Shown here: positions 1 through 9,834 of the stretch, in pieces
How the letters are laid out: every line of letters begins with the position of its first letter
Numbering within the stretch: the stretch's first letter is position 1
Origin: Blumeriella jaapii
Taxonomy: Eukaryota > Ascomycota > Leotiomycetes > Helotiales > Drepanopezizaceae
Length of the DNA stretch: 64,000 nucleotides
Direction of reading: 5' to 3'
Assembly (NCBI GenBank): GCA_009599575.1
Contig: VWND01000064.1
Coordinates: forward strand, 682,001-746,000
The notes under the pieces: generated by a model
Seen by the model: the letters and a program-made list of their open reading frames with translations, nothing else
The model's database searches: none
Told to the model about the DNA's origin: nothing
Translations under genes and position numbers: made by a program

Positions 1-116
1 TCTTTCCATTGGCCGTTCCTCTCTCTCTTTCTTCTGGTCTTCTGTTCTGTCAGGAAGGATACATATGGCATAAAAGAATAGTACTGTAGGAAGAGATGAA
101 AACGAACGCGCTACAG

Positions 117-359
117 GTCCCCAGCAGCCCCTGGCCGCGCAGCCGGCGCCAGAAAGAGATCGGCTTGTACCAGCAGCAGAACATGCTGGACGCGAGCAGC
201 GCCTACGGCAGCGCCCACTTCACGCGCGTGCTCGGGTGGACTCACGAGGAGTACGAGGTCCTGAGCGCGGGCGTGCGCAACGAGTTTCGCGACCGCGAGA
301 TGCAGCTGTACTCGAACCTGTACGTGGTGTATGGGCAGAAGGCGAGGGTCAGGGAGTGA
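117..359 (+). CDS. SAM-dependent methyltransferase (TAM/LaeA-like), C-terminal exon only
   Basis: This is the last exon of a gene whose 5' part lies before the window. The reading frame ends in the pattern seen at the C-terminus of fungal TAM-domain/LaeA-like methyltransferases: a WP...KEIG segment, an LGWTHEEYE helix, then a V(R)NE...LYVVYGQKA ending and a stop at 357-359. The preceding 95 bases are T/C-rich and contain CTGTCAG and CTACAG, so they look like intron; the acceptor is probably at 114-116 but could be the next AG. The SAM-binding Rossmann core is not in the window, so substrate cannot be judged. The family includes both secondary-metabolism regulators and small-molecule methyltransferases. 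The family call is inferred from the C-terminal signature alone. Confidence 0.6.
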   Translation, partial: VPSSPWPRSRRQKEIGLYQQQNMLDASSAYGSAHFTRVLGWTHEEYEVLSAGVRNEFRDREMQLYSNLYVVYGQKARVRE

Positions 360-581
360 GTTGGTCTGGGTTAGTTGAAGGGTTTCCGTGACTTTGATCG
401 GAACGGATTGAGAGAAGAGGAACGAGGGAAGAGAGAGAAAGTGATATCATGTTACTATATCGTAGCTGTAAAAAGTTGAGAGGAACAAACCTTTTGCATG
501 CTCTTCAGCCAGATGCCTTGCCAGACGCCAATGCTTTACCCAACGCCAGATTGCACACAACAGCGCTTTTCCACTTCCCGA

Positions 582-2257
582 TCATGTTGCCTTTTTGATC
601 CTCTTGGACGCTGCATGTGCTCGCTTCCTGCGGTCCACTCGATATATCCGCTCAATAACCACAATGAACAGTTGCACAACCATGATCCACAATCTCAATA
701 CGAGGTCCGCGATCCCTAGCACGGGCCTTCGTCCTCTGCTGAACGTGCTATCCTTGAATTGGAACGGGAGCTGAGCACCGAGGTGATCTTGAGCGACCTT
801 CAACCCCGACGAGAAGCCATCTTCGTGGAAGCCGTACTTGGTCCAGGCACCGCAGTAGCTAATGCCACGCGTGTTCTGTATTCGCGACAGCAGGGACTGC
901 GAGCGAATGGCTTCAGAGTTGTACAGCGGGTGTGTGTATGTGTACCGGCCTTGCACGTTCTCCGGGGGTGGGAGGTGCAACGGGTTTAGTGTGACGAGCA
1001 CGTCTCCAAATATGGCCGGGTCGAGGTGCTGCAGGATGTTCATATTGTAGGTTAGACATACCTGGTCGACGTTTGCGCCGAGGACGCTTGATTTTGTGAT
1101 ATAATTCCAGCTTGACCACGCCTTCCTTGATTTGGGCATCAGAGACAGGTCAGAGTGCAAGATAGCGGTATTCTTGCTTGTCTTGAAACCTCCAAGGATG
1201 TGCCTCTCCTCTTGGTCTGCTTCGGCGTCAATGATAGCCAGTGCCTCGTCGCCGTGCGTGGCGAGAATAACGTGGTCGTAGACTGCTGATTTGCCGTTTG
1301 GGAGGTGGAGGCGCACCTTACCGTTCGAGTCGTTGGTTATGGATTGTACCGGGGAGTTGAGGAAGACGTGGTTCGGCGGGAAACCTTTCATTACGGCGTC
1401 GATATAAGATTTCGCGCCGTACTTCAGAGTGAGCCATTGTGGTCTTGCGGCGACTGTGCTCAGAAGATGGTGATTCCACCTATTTTCGGTAAGCGATATT
1501 GCGTTTTTCCGGGGATGCATGACTTACATGAACCGCACCAAAGTCACCGCAGGGAATTCCAGCGTACATTTGTCCGGGCTTGTGCTCCAGACTGCAGCAG
1601 TCATGGGAATAAGATAGTCGTCCTTGAAGGCATCCGAGTATCCTTCTCGTTCCAAGTATTCCCCGATCGTCTCCTGCTTCTCGGCATGATGGACCCCATT
1701 CCCATTCGCGTGTCCGTTCGGCTTGCCCACCACGTACTCCTCACTCTTCTCTTCCACTTGCAGGAGATCCAGGGCAAACTGATTGAAGCGTATTATGTCA
1801 AATATCATCCGCCACACCCTCGGCGACAGCAGGTTCCACCTCTGCGCAAAGACTGCCGCCAGCGAGGTGCCTGCCCATTCAAACAACCCGTTGTCCCTCG
1901 ACACACCAAAGGTCATTTCCGTCGGCAAGGTAGGAATGCGGAGCGCCTTGAGAAAGTTGATAAAGTTCGCTAGAAAAGTTTAGCGTGTGTCTACGAACCC
2001 GGACGCGAAAGTAGTCCCATACGGTAAGTTGCCGTATTCAGGACGATAAAGCCCGTGTCGACCAAGGTCTTGAACTTCCCATTGCGAAACTCGACGGTAT
2101 TGGTGTGGCCACCGAGTCGGTCGGCCGCTTCGTACAGAAAGACATCGTGGTGGGTGCGGTTGAGGGCCCAGAGGGCCCCGATCCCCGCACTGCCACTGCC
2201 TACGATGGCGACTTTCTTCCTGGGCACGACGTTGGCATTAGATCTCGGAGGAGCCAT
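582..2257 (-). CDS. FAD/NAD(P)-binding amine oxidoreductase
   Basis: Three exons on the minus strand: 2257-2023, 1969-1528 and 1479-582 (524 codons plus stop, all phases match; introns of 53 and 48 nt with GTATGG and GTAAGT donors). The N-terminus has a dinucleotide-binding motif, VAIVGSGSAGIGALWAL, followed by EAADRLGGHTNT, the classic FAD-dependent amine oxidase start. Exon 3 carries the segment around VAARPQWLTL and ends with the conserved YCGAW...GFHEDGF segment where flavin is held in this family. Family members oxidise amines or act as putative fatty-acid modifying flavoproteins; the substrate is unknown here. I chose the ATG at 2257 because the fold begins a few residues later; an in-frame ATG at 2347 would add 30 residues. 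It is convergent with the methyltransferase end at 359. Confidence 0.88.
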
Positions 2258-3191
2258 TGCATCTGCGTTGGTTTTGGGTACCGGTATGAAAGATAGAGAA
2301 GCACGCGAGAATCGATTCGACTTATAAAAGAAATTATGGATATTCACAGATCTTGCCTAGTTGCGGCTGGCGACGAGTTGGCCGCGTCCAGCAGCGTCGG
2401 CGCCATTTTATTTGGCTGGCAGCGGAAGAAGCAGATGCAGGCGGGCGAGCTGAGCTGGGCTGGCTGGGACGTGATGCGAGACGAGACGGATACGGATGCG
2501 TTGTAGCACGAATTCTAGTGGTTCTCATGTGATGATCGAACACGAATGATCATGAGTGCTACGCGAGATGCGACAGGCTGCTCCCGGATGGCGGACGGTC
2601 TGGGGGGGGGGGGAGAAATGATCGAGTGAACGATTGGATGATTGGATGCGAGACAAGATGTTGTGATGATGTGAGGGTGAGAAAGAAGAAGAAGCCAGGA
2701 AACTTGGGGGATGGATCATGACGAGCGAAACTCGGAATATTGTTTTTCCGTGCGCTTGTGAGGTGTGGCTGAAGTGAGGCTGGTAAAGTGAGGCTGGTGC
2801 GGACGGAGATAGACGACAGTCAAGAGTTCGTTCAGGAGACCTGATGCCTGATGCTTTCCGACAATAACACTAAACAATCAAAGTACTTGGAGTCAAATGT
2901 CACACAATCACCAACCAATACTCACACCACAACAACTTCCTGTCCGTCACCCAGGCAAGACCATATCACCCATCCATGATCCATCCCGCCACCGGTCGCA
3001 ACTCAACCCTGCTCCGCCTGCACAGATCAGCCACTAAGGCCAGACCAAGGCCAGGCCGAGCCGAGCCATCGCAACGTCAAAGGCACCAAGCAACTTGACG
3101 ACAACTGACGATAAACATAGAAACACCAAACCTCCTGTTTCTCACGACACCATCCACCAACCACCAACCACCAACCACTCCTTTCCCGACC
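2258..3191. other. Divergent spacer between amine oxidoreductase and VTI1
   Basis: No convincing gene. It holds the 5' sides of two divergent genes. A G-run lies near 2601-2613, followed by purine-rich sequence, and the last 250 bases are C/A-rich as expected for the VTI1 leader. Confidence 0.6.
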
Positions 3192-4000
3192 ATGGCCAAT
3201 CCGCTCGACACTGATGCCGGATCCGAGCTCTTCGGCAGCTACGAGGCCGAGTTGAAGCTCGTCCAAGCAGACCTCTCCCAAAAGCTGGACCAGATCCCCG
3301 ACCTCGCCGGCGAGCCACGCAAAGCCGCCATCCTGTCCGCCGAGCGAGCATTGGAAGAAGCTCACGAACTTGTAACCGGCCCTTCCCACCCCCCAGGAAA
3401 TCACCTTTGGGCGTGGCGGATGCTAACGAACAAACCCACCAGCTCGACCAGATGCGCCTCGAGAAGCAAAACATCCCCTCGAGTACCCGCACCAAGATCA
3501 ACGCCCGCTTTCGCAATCACGAGTCCGACATCGACGGTGCCAAGCGCAAGCTGCTCTCCCTGGCCTCCGACCGCTCTGCGCTCTTCGGTAGCCGCTACTC
3601 CGACCACCCAGGTGATGTCCAGCTGGAGCAGCGACAGCAGCTGCTGTCGGGCACTGACCGGCTGGACCGGAGCAGTCAGAGGCTGAAGAATAGCGCGGCG
3701 CTGGCGCACGAGACGGAGGCCATCGGTGCGAGCACGCTGGCGGACCTGCACCGGCAGCGTGAGACGATCCAGCATACGGGCGATATTCTCCACGAGAGCG
3801 AGGGCTACGTGGATCGGAGCGTCAAGACGCTGCGGGGCATGGCGCGTAGGTATGCTTGATCCCCTGGTCCCAGTCATGAAGCTTTCGGGATAAAGGTGCT
3901 GATGGGGAGCAGGATGGCTACGAATCGGATTATAACGATTGCGATTATCACGGTGTTGGTGCTGCTGATCATCGCGGTTATCTATAGTAAGTTCAAGTAG
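3192..4000 (+). CDS. VTI1: v-SNARE Vti1
   Basis: Three exons, 3192-3371, 3443-3849 and 3913-4000, give 224 residues; phases match. The product is a Qb-SNARE acting in Golgi-to-endosome/vacuole vesicle fusion. Visible domains: an N-terminal helical segment (about 1-95) with LDQMRLEKQNIPSS, the family hallmark at the junction of exons 1 and 2; a SNARE heptad region (about 120-195) with QRQQLL..TDRLDRSS and ILHESEGYVDRS; and a C-terminal single membrane anchor made only by the small third exon, rich in I/V/L and ending YSKFK. Reading through the second intron would lose the anchor and replace it with a short tail, so splicing decides membrane attachment. Length fits the family (about 215-230). 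Confidence 0.93.
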
Positions 4001-4190
4001 GCGGCGGGCTGGGCTAGGCTTCTTGGACGAGATAAGGCGTTTGGTGCTTGTGGATGCGATGCTTTTTCTGTGTAGGAGTAGCTGGGTGTAATGGGGTCTT
4101 TGTATATGTTGAGGCGAAGGAGAATTGCACGAGATGTTCAAAGGTCTGAAGGGTAATTGTGATATAAAGACTTACGCCCACTGGGACTTT

Positions 4191-4210
4191 TGAAAGCCCT
4201 CGGGCTTTCA
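4191..4210. repeat. Perfect hairpin, 9-bp arms, 2-nt loop
   Basis: TGAAAGCCC and GGGCTTTCA are exact inverted copies around TC. It lies 190 bases after the VTI1 stop, where an RNA 3' end is expected, but hairpins are not standard pol II terminators. Function unknown. Confidence 0.7.
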
Positions 4211-4723
4211 TCGACACCTTCATGTGTAAGTTGGGTAGAGCAACGATCGAACACCCTGTTATCAGCTAGGACAATCATTCTATTCTTCCAGCCTTTTCAA
4301 AACAATTGGAAGCTCGCATCTCTGTCCTCAATTCTGCCAACACAGCGGGGTTCTGGAAGGTTCAACAGGTGATGTTTGAAAGACAGATGAGGAACTCAAG
4401 GCAAAAGAACTGAATGAGATACTTCTTGAAGGCGGAGAAAGAAGCTCTTGAGCCTAGTAAATACAAAATATCTCCTACATCTTAGCTTCGAAACACGGGT
4501 TTTTTTTTTTTGCGTCACTTACAATCAGATCTTGGGGTCTGTTAGATACAACAGGTAGGCAGAACCTTTCTATTGGAATTCTCCTTCTCCGTTTTTCTAA
4601 CTTCGGAATCAGAATTCTTTTAAATTCCCGAATCTCAAACCTGGGAAGACTACATATATGATTTGATCCTTCCCAAAGAACCCCCAGAGCGAGACTTCCT
4701 CTATCCACAAGCTTGAAGCGATT

Positions 4724-4757
4724 GTATCACGTGATATCACGTGATATCACGTGATAT
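4724..4757. promoter_or_regulatory. Three CACGTG E-boxes at exact 10-bp spacing
   Basis: CACGTG occurs at 4728-4733, 4738-4743 and 4748-4753, each inside ATCACGTGAT, so the stretch is a tandem palindrome with a 10-bp period. CACGTG is the core bound by fungal bHLH and bHLH-zip factors (Cbf1, Pho4 and SREBP types); TCACGTGA matches the Cbf1 preference. The array is about 285 bases before the JmjC-like start codon. That it controls that gene is inference. Confidence 0.65.
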
Positions 4758-5042
4758 GTGGTGGCCTGTCAACGATCCCGCTAACCCACTAACTCACGAC
4801 CCCCGAGCGACTTCGACACGTTTGTCCCTCTCGATCCTTACTTCACACAACCTCGATTTCTTCCAATGGACTGATGTTGAACGCGTGTCCGACGTCCTAT
4901 TGATAATTCAAATATTCCAAACCCTGCGCGCACAACTGTCGAAACTGTCGTCGTGCACCTGCAGCCACCCAATCAGCATCACGGGGGATAAATCACCTTG
5001 CCTGCCAGTTTCGTCGATCTGACCACGGATACTCACAAGAAG

Positions 5043-6571
5043 ATGGAAGTGAGAGGCCTCAAGGTCAAGCAGGAGCACTCCCCACATCTATCTCCACGCC
5101 CAGCTTACAGACCACGTTCAGCATATCTTCCGACCGCGTACCCTACACCCGAATTCGAGCCTCGCAAGTCACGAGACGAGGATCAGCATGATCGGATCGA
5201 CAGCGTCAACAAGCAGCAAAAGCGTCTGTTTCGCGATGCCAGATCTGCTGCGCTGCTGAAAACCTTCCAGACAGCCGGAGAGGTCTACCCGCGCACCTTC
5301 TATGCCCGCCTGGCGGGACAGGGTATGCATATCATGGAGCGTGGCCGCCCTGCACAGACAAGCCAAAACATCGACGAGGCGGATTTCCTGGCTCTGAACC
5401 TGATTGAGCTCGATCTATGGTTGCGGAATGGCACAGGTGACAAGGTCATTCTCCTACGTGATAGACCCTGGGCGACGACCAGACCGCCTACCACCGCATC
5501 TACCATGTTGCAAGAAGCTGCCTTTATTGACCCTGACATGTATCTCGATGTTCAGGACCTCGGATCGAAGTACTCTGCTACTTCTCCCTCGGTCAGATCT
5601 GTGAAGCTCCAGGATGCGATACTGCAAATGCAGCAACGCGGAGGTGCCCCTATCAACCTGCTGAACATTGAGTGTAGGGAAGAGTACTTCTACCTCCCTC
5701 TGGATCGCTAAAAAGGTACTAAACCATCACAGCCTCTTGGTACCACCACCTCTCTATGCTCACTGCAAGGAGCTCATTAACGCCACCCGCTACGCTGCGT
5801 CCCAAGCTGCGCGACAGGTCGGCCAGATGAGCGACCTGGGCAAGAAGGTCGTGGACGTTATCCATAGACATGCCGTCGACGTTCAGTCGTGCATCAAGTT
5901 CCAGATCAACGGACAAGCCGGCGCTATCTCGTCCTGGCACATGGACAATATGGGAGTCTCGACGTGGGTCACGCTGGAACCTAACACCGAGCCCATGTAT
6001 GATCCGGAGGAGTCACTGAGAAAAGACGATACCTTCTTCTCTACGAGGGAAGATGAGAGCGTGCTTAAGCTGTGGGCTATCGTTAAGACTCACACGCCGG
6101 AGGATGAGATTGAGGCCAGGAAGGGATTTGCCAAGTATGGAGAAGACTGGAACCCGCCGCCCCAATGGATTAAAGTGCTCGCACTGACCAGATATGACAC
6201 ACTGATCATGCCACCCGGTACAATCCACGCTCCTATCACAGTTACGGATTGTCTGTTCCGAGGTGGGATGACGATGCAGAAGAAATTCCTTAAGAAGACG
6301 CTCTTTCACGTTAGTACCATCCTATTCTCTCATGCCTTTCTTTATACACCACCCCTTCTCAAGCCTTCTTTCACATATATGCTATGCCCCCAGCTTGAAC
6401 CACAGACGACTTAACCAAGCAATCCCACAGTGGAAGGAGTGCACCGATAACCCACACTGCACCAATGAGAAGATGCCGAAGCAGACCCGTGCTGTGATTG
6501 ACTACCTTGAGCGCATTATCGTCGATGACCGGCCGGCTGCGGCTTCAACCCAGACGAGATTGAAAAGCTAA
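5043..6571 (+). CDS. JmjC/cupin-like Fe(II)/2-oxoglutarate oxygenase-type protein
   Basis: Exons 5043-5671, 5733-6309 and 6431-6571 give 448 residues with matching phases. The first donor is read as GTGTAG, with a TACTAAAC branch point before CACAG; using the other nearby GT breaks the frame. Residues about 275-380 look like a JmjC fold: SSWHMDNMG supplies the H-x-D pair (His279, Asp281), and PPGTIHAP supplies the distal His (His375); together these fit a metal triad. The N-terminal 60 residues are basic and proline-rich. The C-terminal exon adds a short Cys-containing segment (ECTDNPHC). Fungal JmjC-like proteins of this kind are mostly uncharacterised; histone demethylase activity is possible but not shown. 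The upstream triple E-box suggests specific regulation. Confidence 0.72.
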
Positions 6572-7328
6572 AGGATGATTGTAAGAAAGTGTCGGCCAAC
6601 GCGTTGTCTTGCCGTTGCCAAGGTGGCTGCACACGCGGCACTTGCAGCTGTCTCGTGTATGGTCAACGATGCGCGGCCGGCTGCCATAAGGGTCGGGAGT
6701 GCCAGAACCCGTGTGGGTGGCGTTGATTTCGGAAATCTGGTGAAAACATTGTGTAGCGTTGCATTGCGCGTCTAGGTTCATGGAGATGGGGAGTCGGAGT
6801 CGGGAGTCTCGGTCGCCTAGGACCCGGACGAGGTATTTGTATTTGTGGATAGCGTGGGTTTTGTGTCTTTGTATAAGGATGTACTGGATTGGAGATGGGA
6901 TGGGATGGGAAAAGGTTTGCAATCATGAATACGCATGCGGACTGACGAGCTAGGCTGCACGCGTTGCTTCTTGCATTTATCTCACGGGAGGTGAAAAAGA
7001 GATGAAGGAGTTCACGCCTGGATCTGCGGTCTGGGCTGGGACGAGGCACTCAAATAGGTAGGAAGGTAGCCTCGAATTACAACGCCATTTGCAGTGTGTG
7101 TGCTCACCACAGGGCACTCTACACACCTACATGCCTAGCTAGGTAGGTATATGTACAGACCACGAACTAACGAAAGCATTCTTCACCACCAGCCTCCCTT
7201 CCCATTCACCCTCACACACACGCACAAACACACATCTTCCCAGCCCAACCTGACAAACCACCCACCCACGCACACACTCACCGACCCACGCACACACTCA
7301 CCGACCCACCTAGGCATAGCACGAACCT
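6572..7328. other. Spacer, convergent 3' ends
   Basis: Lies between the JmjC-like stop and the stop of the minus-strand membrane gene. I see no gene. CTAGGTAGGTA steps occur at 7135-7150, and CA/CACA-rich tracts with a CACACTCACCGACCCACG duplication at 7260-7310. Confidence 0.5.
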
Positions 7329-7682
7329 CTACCAATAAACAACAACGCCCCCCACGACGCCCCAGAACGCAAAATACGCCACGTATCCGCCGAGCGACAG
7401 CTCGAAGTCCTCGGGGGCGCCGAAGACGAGGTAGACGTAGGTTCCTGCGAGGAGGAAGACGGGCTTGGACCCTGGGTTTGTTTATGTTGTTAGTTTGGAG
7501 GGGTGTTGGGTTGTCGGGAAGCGGGGGAGGGGAGGGATGAGGTAGACATACATTGTGCGTAAGAGCTAGAGCGTACGATGAGCGCTGCTAGGAAGGCGAT
7601 GGGGAGGGTTTGGAGGACTGTGTGGTGGAGGAGGGGGGTTGGGGGGGTATGTAGGTAGGTAGAGAAAGTAGAGAAAGAGAGA

Positions 7683-7716
<34 letters not shown>

Positions 7717-7945
7717 CGTGACATTGAAGCTGGACGACTTGGATTTGGATTTTGTGGGAAAGGTGATAATTGGGAGGGGAGGGGGGAGAGAGAGTAGAAT
7801 AGAATGGGCTGGGCTGGGCTGGGCTGGCATTGATTAGATGGTGCGAAATTGGAGGGGAATGAAAGGGAAGGGAAGAGAATGGAAGGAAATACGCACTCCT
7901 GCATATATCGTCGCGGATATCGTCTGGGATCGCGAGGACCGACAT
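7329..7945 (-). CDS. Small predicted membrane protein (tandem copy 1)
   Basis: Unrecognised. Exons 7945-7897 (49 nt), 7617-7552 (66 nt) and 7471-7329 (143 nt) give 85 residues with both introns in phase 1 (donors GTGCGT and GTATGT, acceptors CACAG and CCCAG). After a short acidic start (IPDDIRDDIC) the protein is hydrophobic: one segment LPIAFLAALIV, then FLLAGTYVYLVFGAPEDF, and a C-terminal segment ending AFWGVVGGVVVYW, suggesting two or three membrane spans. The first intron contains a 32-base G run on the plus strand. A similar gene with the same 49-nt first exon and intron phases lies 1.9 kb upstream at 9344-9834. No function can be assigned; the exon structure is my manual reading. Confidence 0.45.
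7685..7716 (+). repeat. G32 homopolymer
   Basis: Thirty-two consecutive G on the plus strand (C on the coding strand) inside the first intron of the 7329-7945 gene. It can form G-quadruplex DNA and is an assembly risk. Confidence 0.95.
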
Positions 7946-9343
7946 GGTGAGGATGGAGGTGAGTATGATGGGCGGGGAGAGCATTTGTTGATGTTTGCTT
8001 TCTTGGTCTCTTTTCTTTTCTTTTCTTGGATTTTTATCTTGGTTGATCTTCTTGGTTGGGTTTGTTGGTTGAGTGTTTGGCTGGCTGGCTGGCAGTGGTG
8101 TTGATTTTGGAATGGGATCTTGGACTGGCGATGGCGGCGGCGGTGCTGTGATGGGGTTCGGGATGGTGAGGAAGAGGAAGAGGAAGAGGTAGGTAGGTCG
8201 TGTGTTGGTGGGTGTTTTCTTTTCCTGGCTCGCTGACTGGTGGGTACCTAGGTAGATAGGTTTGCTGGCTGAGTGAGAAGCGGGTTTGGGTACGGGATGG
8301 ATCTTGGAAGGGCGGTGGGGGGGGGGGGGTTGCTTTTGGAGTGAAGTGGTGTTGGATTTGAGATTTGAGCGTGTAGTTTGGGATGAGGAATGGGGTGGGA
8401 GTTGCGGATGGGAGTGAGAGTGAGTCTGATTTTAATGTGAGCGGAGGGGAGGGGCTGAGACAGAAGAGGTCATGGGCTTGGGTGGGAAGAAAACGCAGAC
8501 GCGCCGCGAAGGTTCTCGGAGCTAGAGCTGGAGCTGGAGCCAGTTGGTGAAGTTGATTTGCGCTTTCATTTCTGGCCTTGATTGTTGGCATTTTGAAAGT
8601 CTGGGGTGGAGGCATTGTTGGGCTGGATGTTTCGTATGCGGAGAGACTTTGTGATACGAGACTTTTGAAAGCCAGATAACTAGATTAGGATACTGCGGGT
8701 GCTCCAAAAAAGGACGGAGGCAAGGCCTTGGTTACTGTATCTGTTGGCCGTAGAGCATTACTCAGCAGGCGCGATGTCTGGCAATGACTCTGAATCGTAG
8801 CATCATGGTTTTTCTCCGGGATTTGTGGTTAGGTACCGAATCAGCGCGGCTGAGGTGAATAAAAGAATGGGATAAAAGAATGGTTAAGTGCACGGTGGCC
8901 AAGGAAAAGGTCAGATATCAAGGTTGATTTGACAGTTCAATTTCGGGTATGTATAGAGATCTATGAAGCAAGAGATTCTCGTAGAACGTAGATTACGCTC
9001 CTCGATCTATTTGGAAGGCACGTCGAAAAAAGGGAACGCCAAGGCTCGCTTGAGGTGGGGCCATGAAGTGCAGGGCATTGGGACCTCACTTGATCCCAAT
9101 CCGGACCTCACATTATCTATCCCATCAATCCGAACTCCATTCCCAGCACTGTCCCGAACAAAATGCTGATCGCTCTCCAATGCGTAGCTCTTTCGCTAGC
9201 CACAAGTCAATTCGCGAGTGAGGAAAGCAACAAGACCCATACCCAGCCGTTGTTTCCAACGCCCCCAATACCGGCCCCAAAGCAAAACCCCGTCCCATCC
9301 CAACCCTCCAACCAGACCTCTGCTCCCGCACTACTCCATCCTT
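7946..9343. other. Spacer between the two small membrane genes
   Basis: No gene supported. The first 700 bases are G-rich on the plus strand with AGGTAGGTAGG steps and a G11 run near 8321; the second half is mixed-composition and without plausible spliced frames. Confidence 0.5.
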
Positions 9344-9834
9344 TCACAGAAGCCTTCCGCCCATCTTCCCGTCGCGACGGGACATGCACACGCCTAGCCC
9401 GACAGCCACGCAGACGTACACTCCAAGCAGCGCCGGCAGGCTCAGCGGGCGGAAGGCCGGGTGGCTGTACATGGCTGCGAAGACGAGGGGCGTGAGGATG
9501 AAGTTGAACATGTCTAACTCTGGGCGTTTTCTGTCAGCTTCTACTCGGTGTCCGGTGGTGTCGAGGAGGAAAGGGGGGGGGGACAGACTGCTTGCGCTAT
9601 GCGCGGTCGTGAAGAGCTGGTGGGGGTGCGGTACGGTCTTGCCGAGGAGGGTGAAGAAGGAGAGGGCCATACTTGCTTCGGCGGCTAGGGCGCTGGTGAG
9701 TACTTGATGAGGGAAGTCAGCTAGCTGGTGCTGAGGCCGGTGGGGAATCGGCTGGAAGGGGTGAGGAGAGGAAGGGGAGGCGTACCACAGTATGTGAGGT
9801 TGTACCAGTTGAGTCCGGAGGTTGGGGAGGACAT
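9344..9834 (-). CDS. Small predicted membrane protein (tandem copy 2)
   Basis: Unrecognised. Exons 9834-9786 (49 nt), 9720-9589 (132 nt) and 9519-9344 (176 nt) give 118 residues, both introns phase 1. The second donor is GTCTGT, which is weak, so this junction is the least certain. The N-terminus (SSPTSGLNWYNLTYC) carries an N-glycosylation sequon NLT; hydrophobic segments follow around TSALAAEASMALSFFTLLG, FNFILTPLVFAAMY and LLGVYVCVAVGLGV, so three membrane spans are likely, with a basic tail (SRRDGKMGGR). Exon 1 length and intron phases equal those of the 7329-7945 gene and the hydrophobic segments are in the same order, so the two look like diverged tandem duplicates on the same strand. 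Function unknown. Confidence 0.45.

Larger units (their letters stand above)
4001..5042. other. Spacer between VTI1 and the JmjC-like gene
   Basis: No gene seen. It contains a perfect 9-bp hairpin (4191-4210), a T-run at 4500-4511 and the triple CACGTG array at 4724-4757 described separately. Confidence 0.6.
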
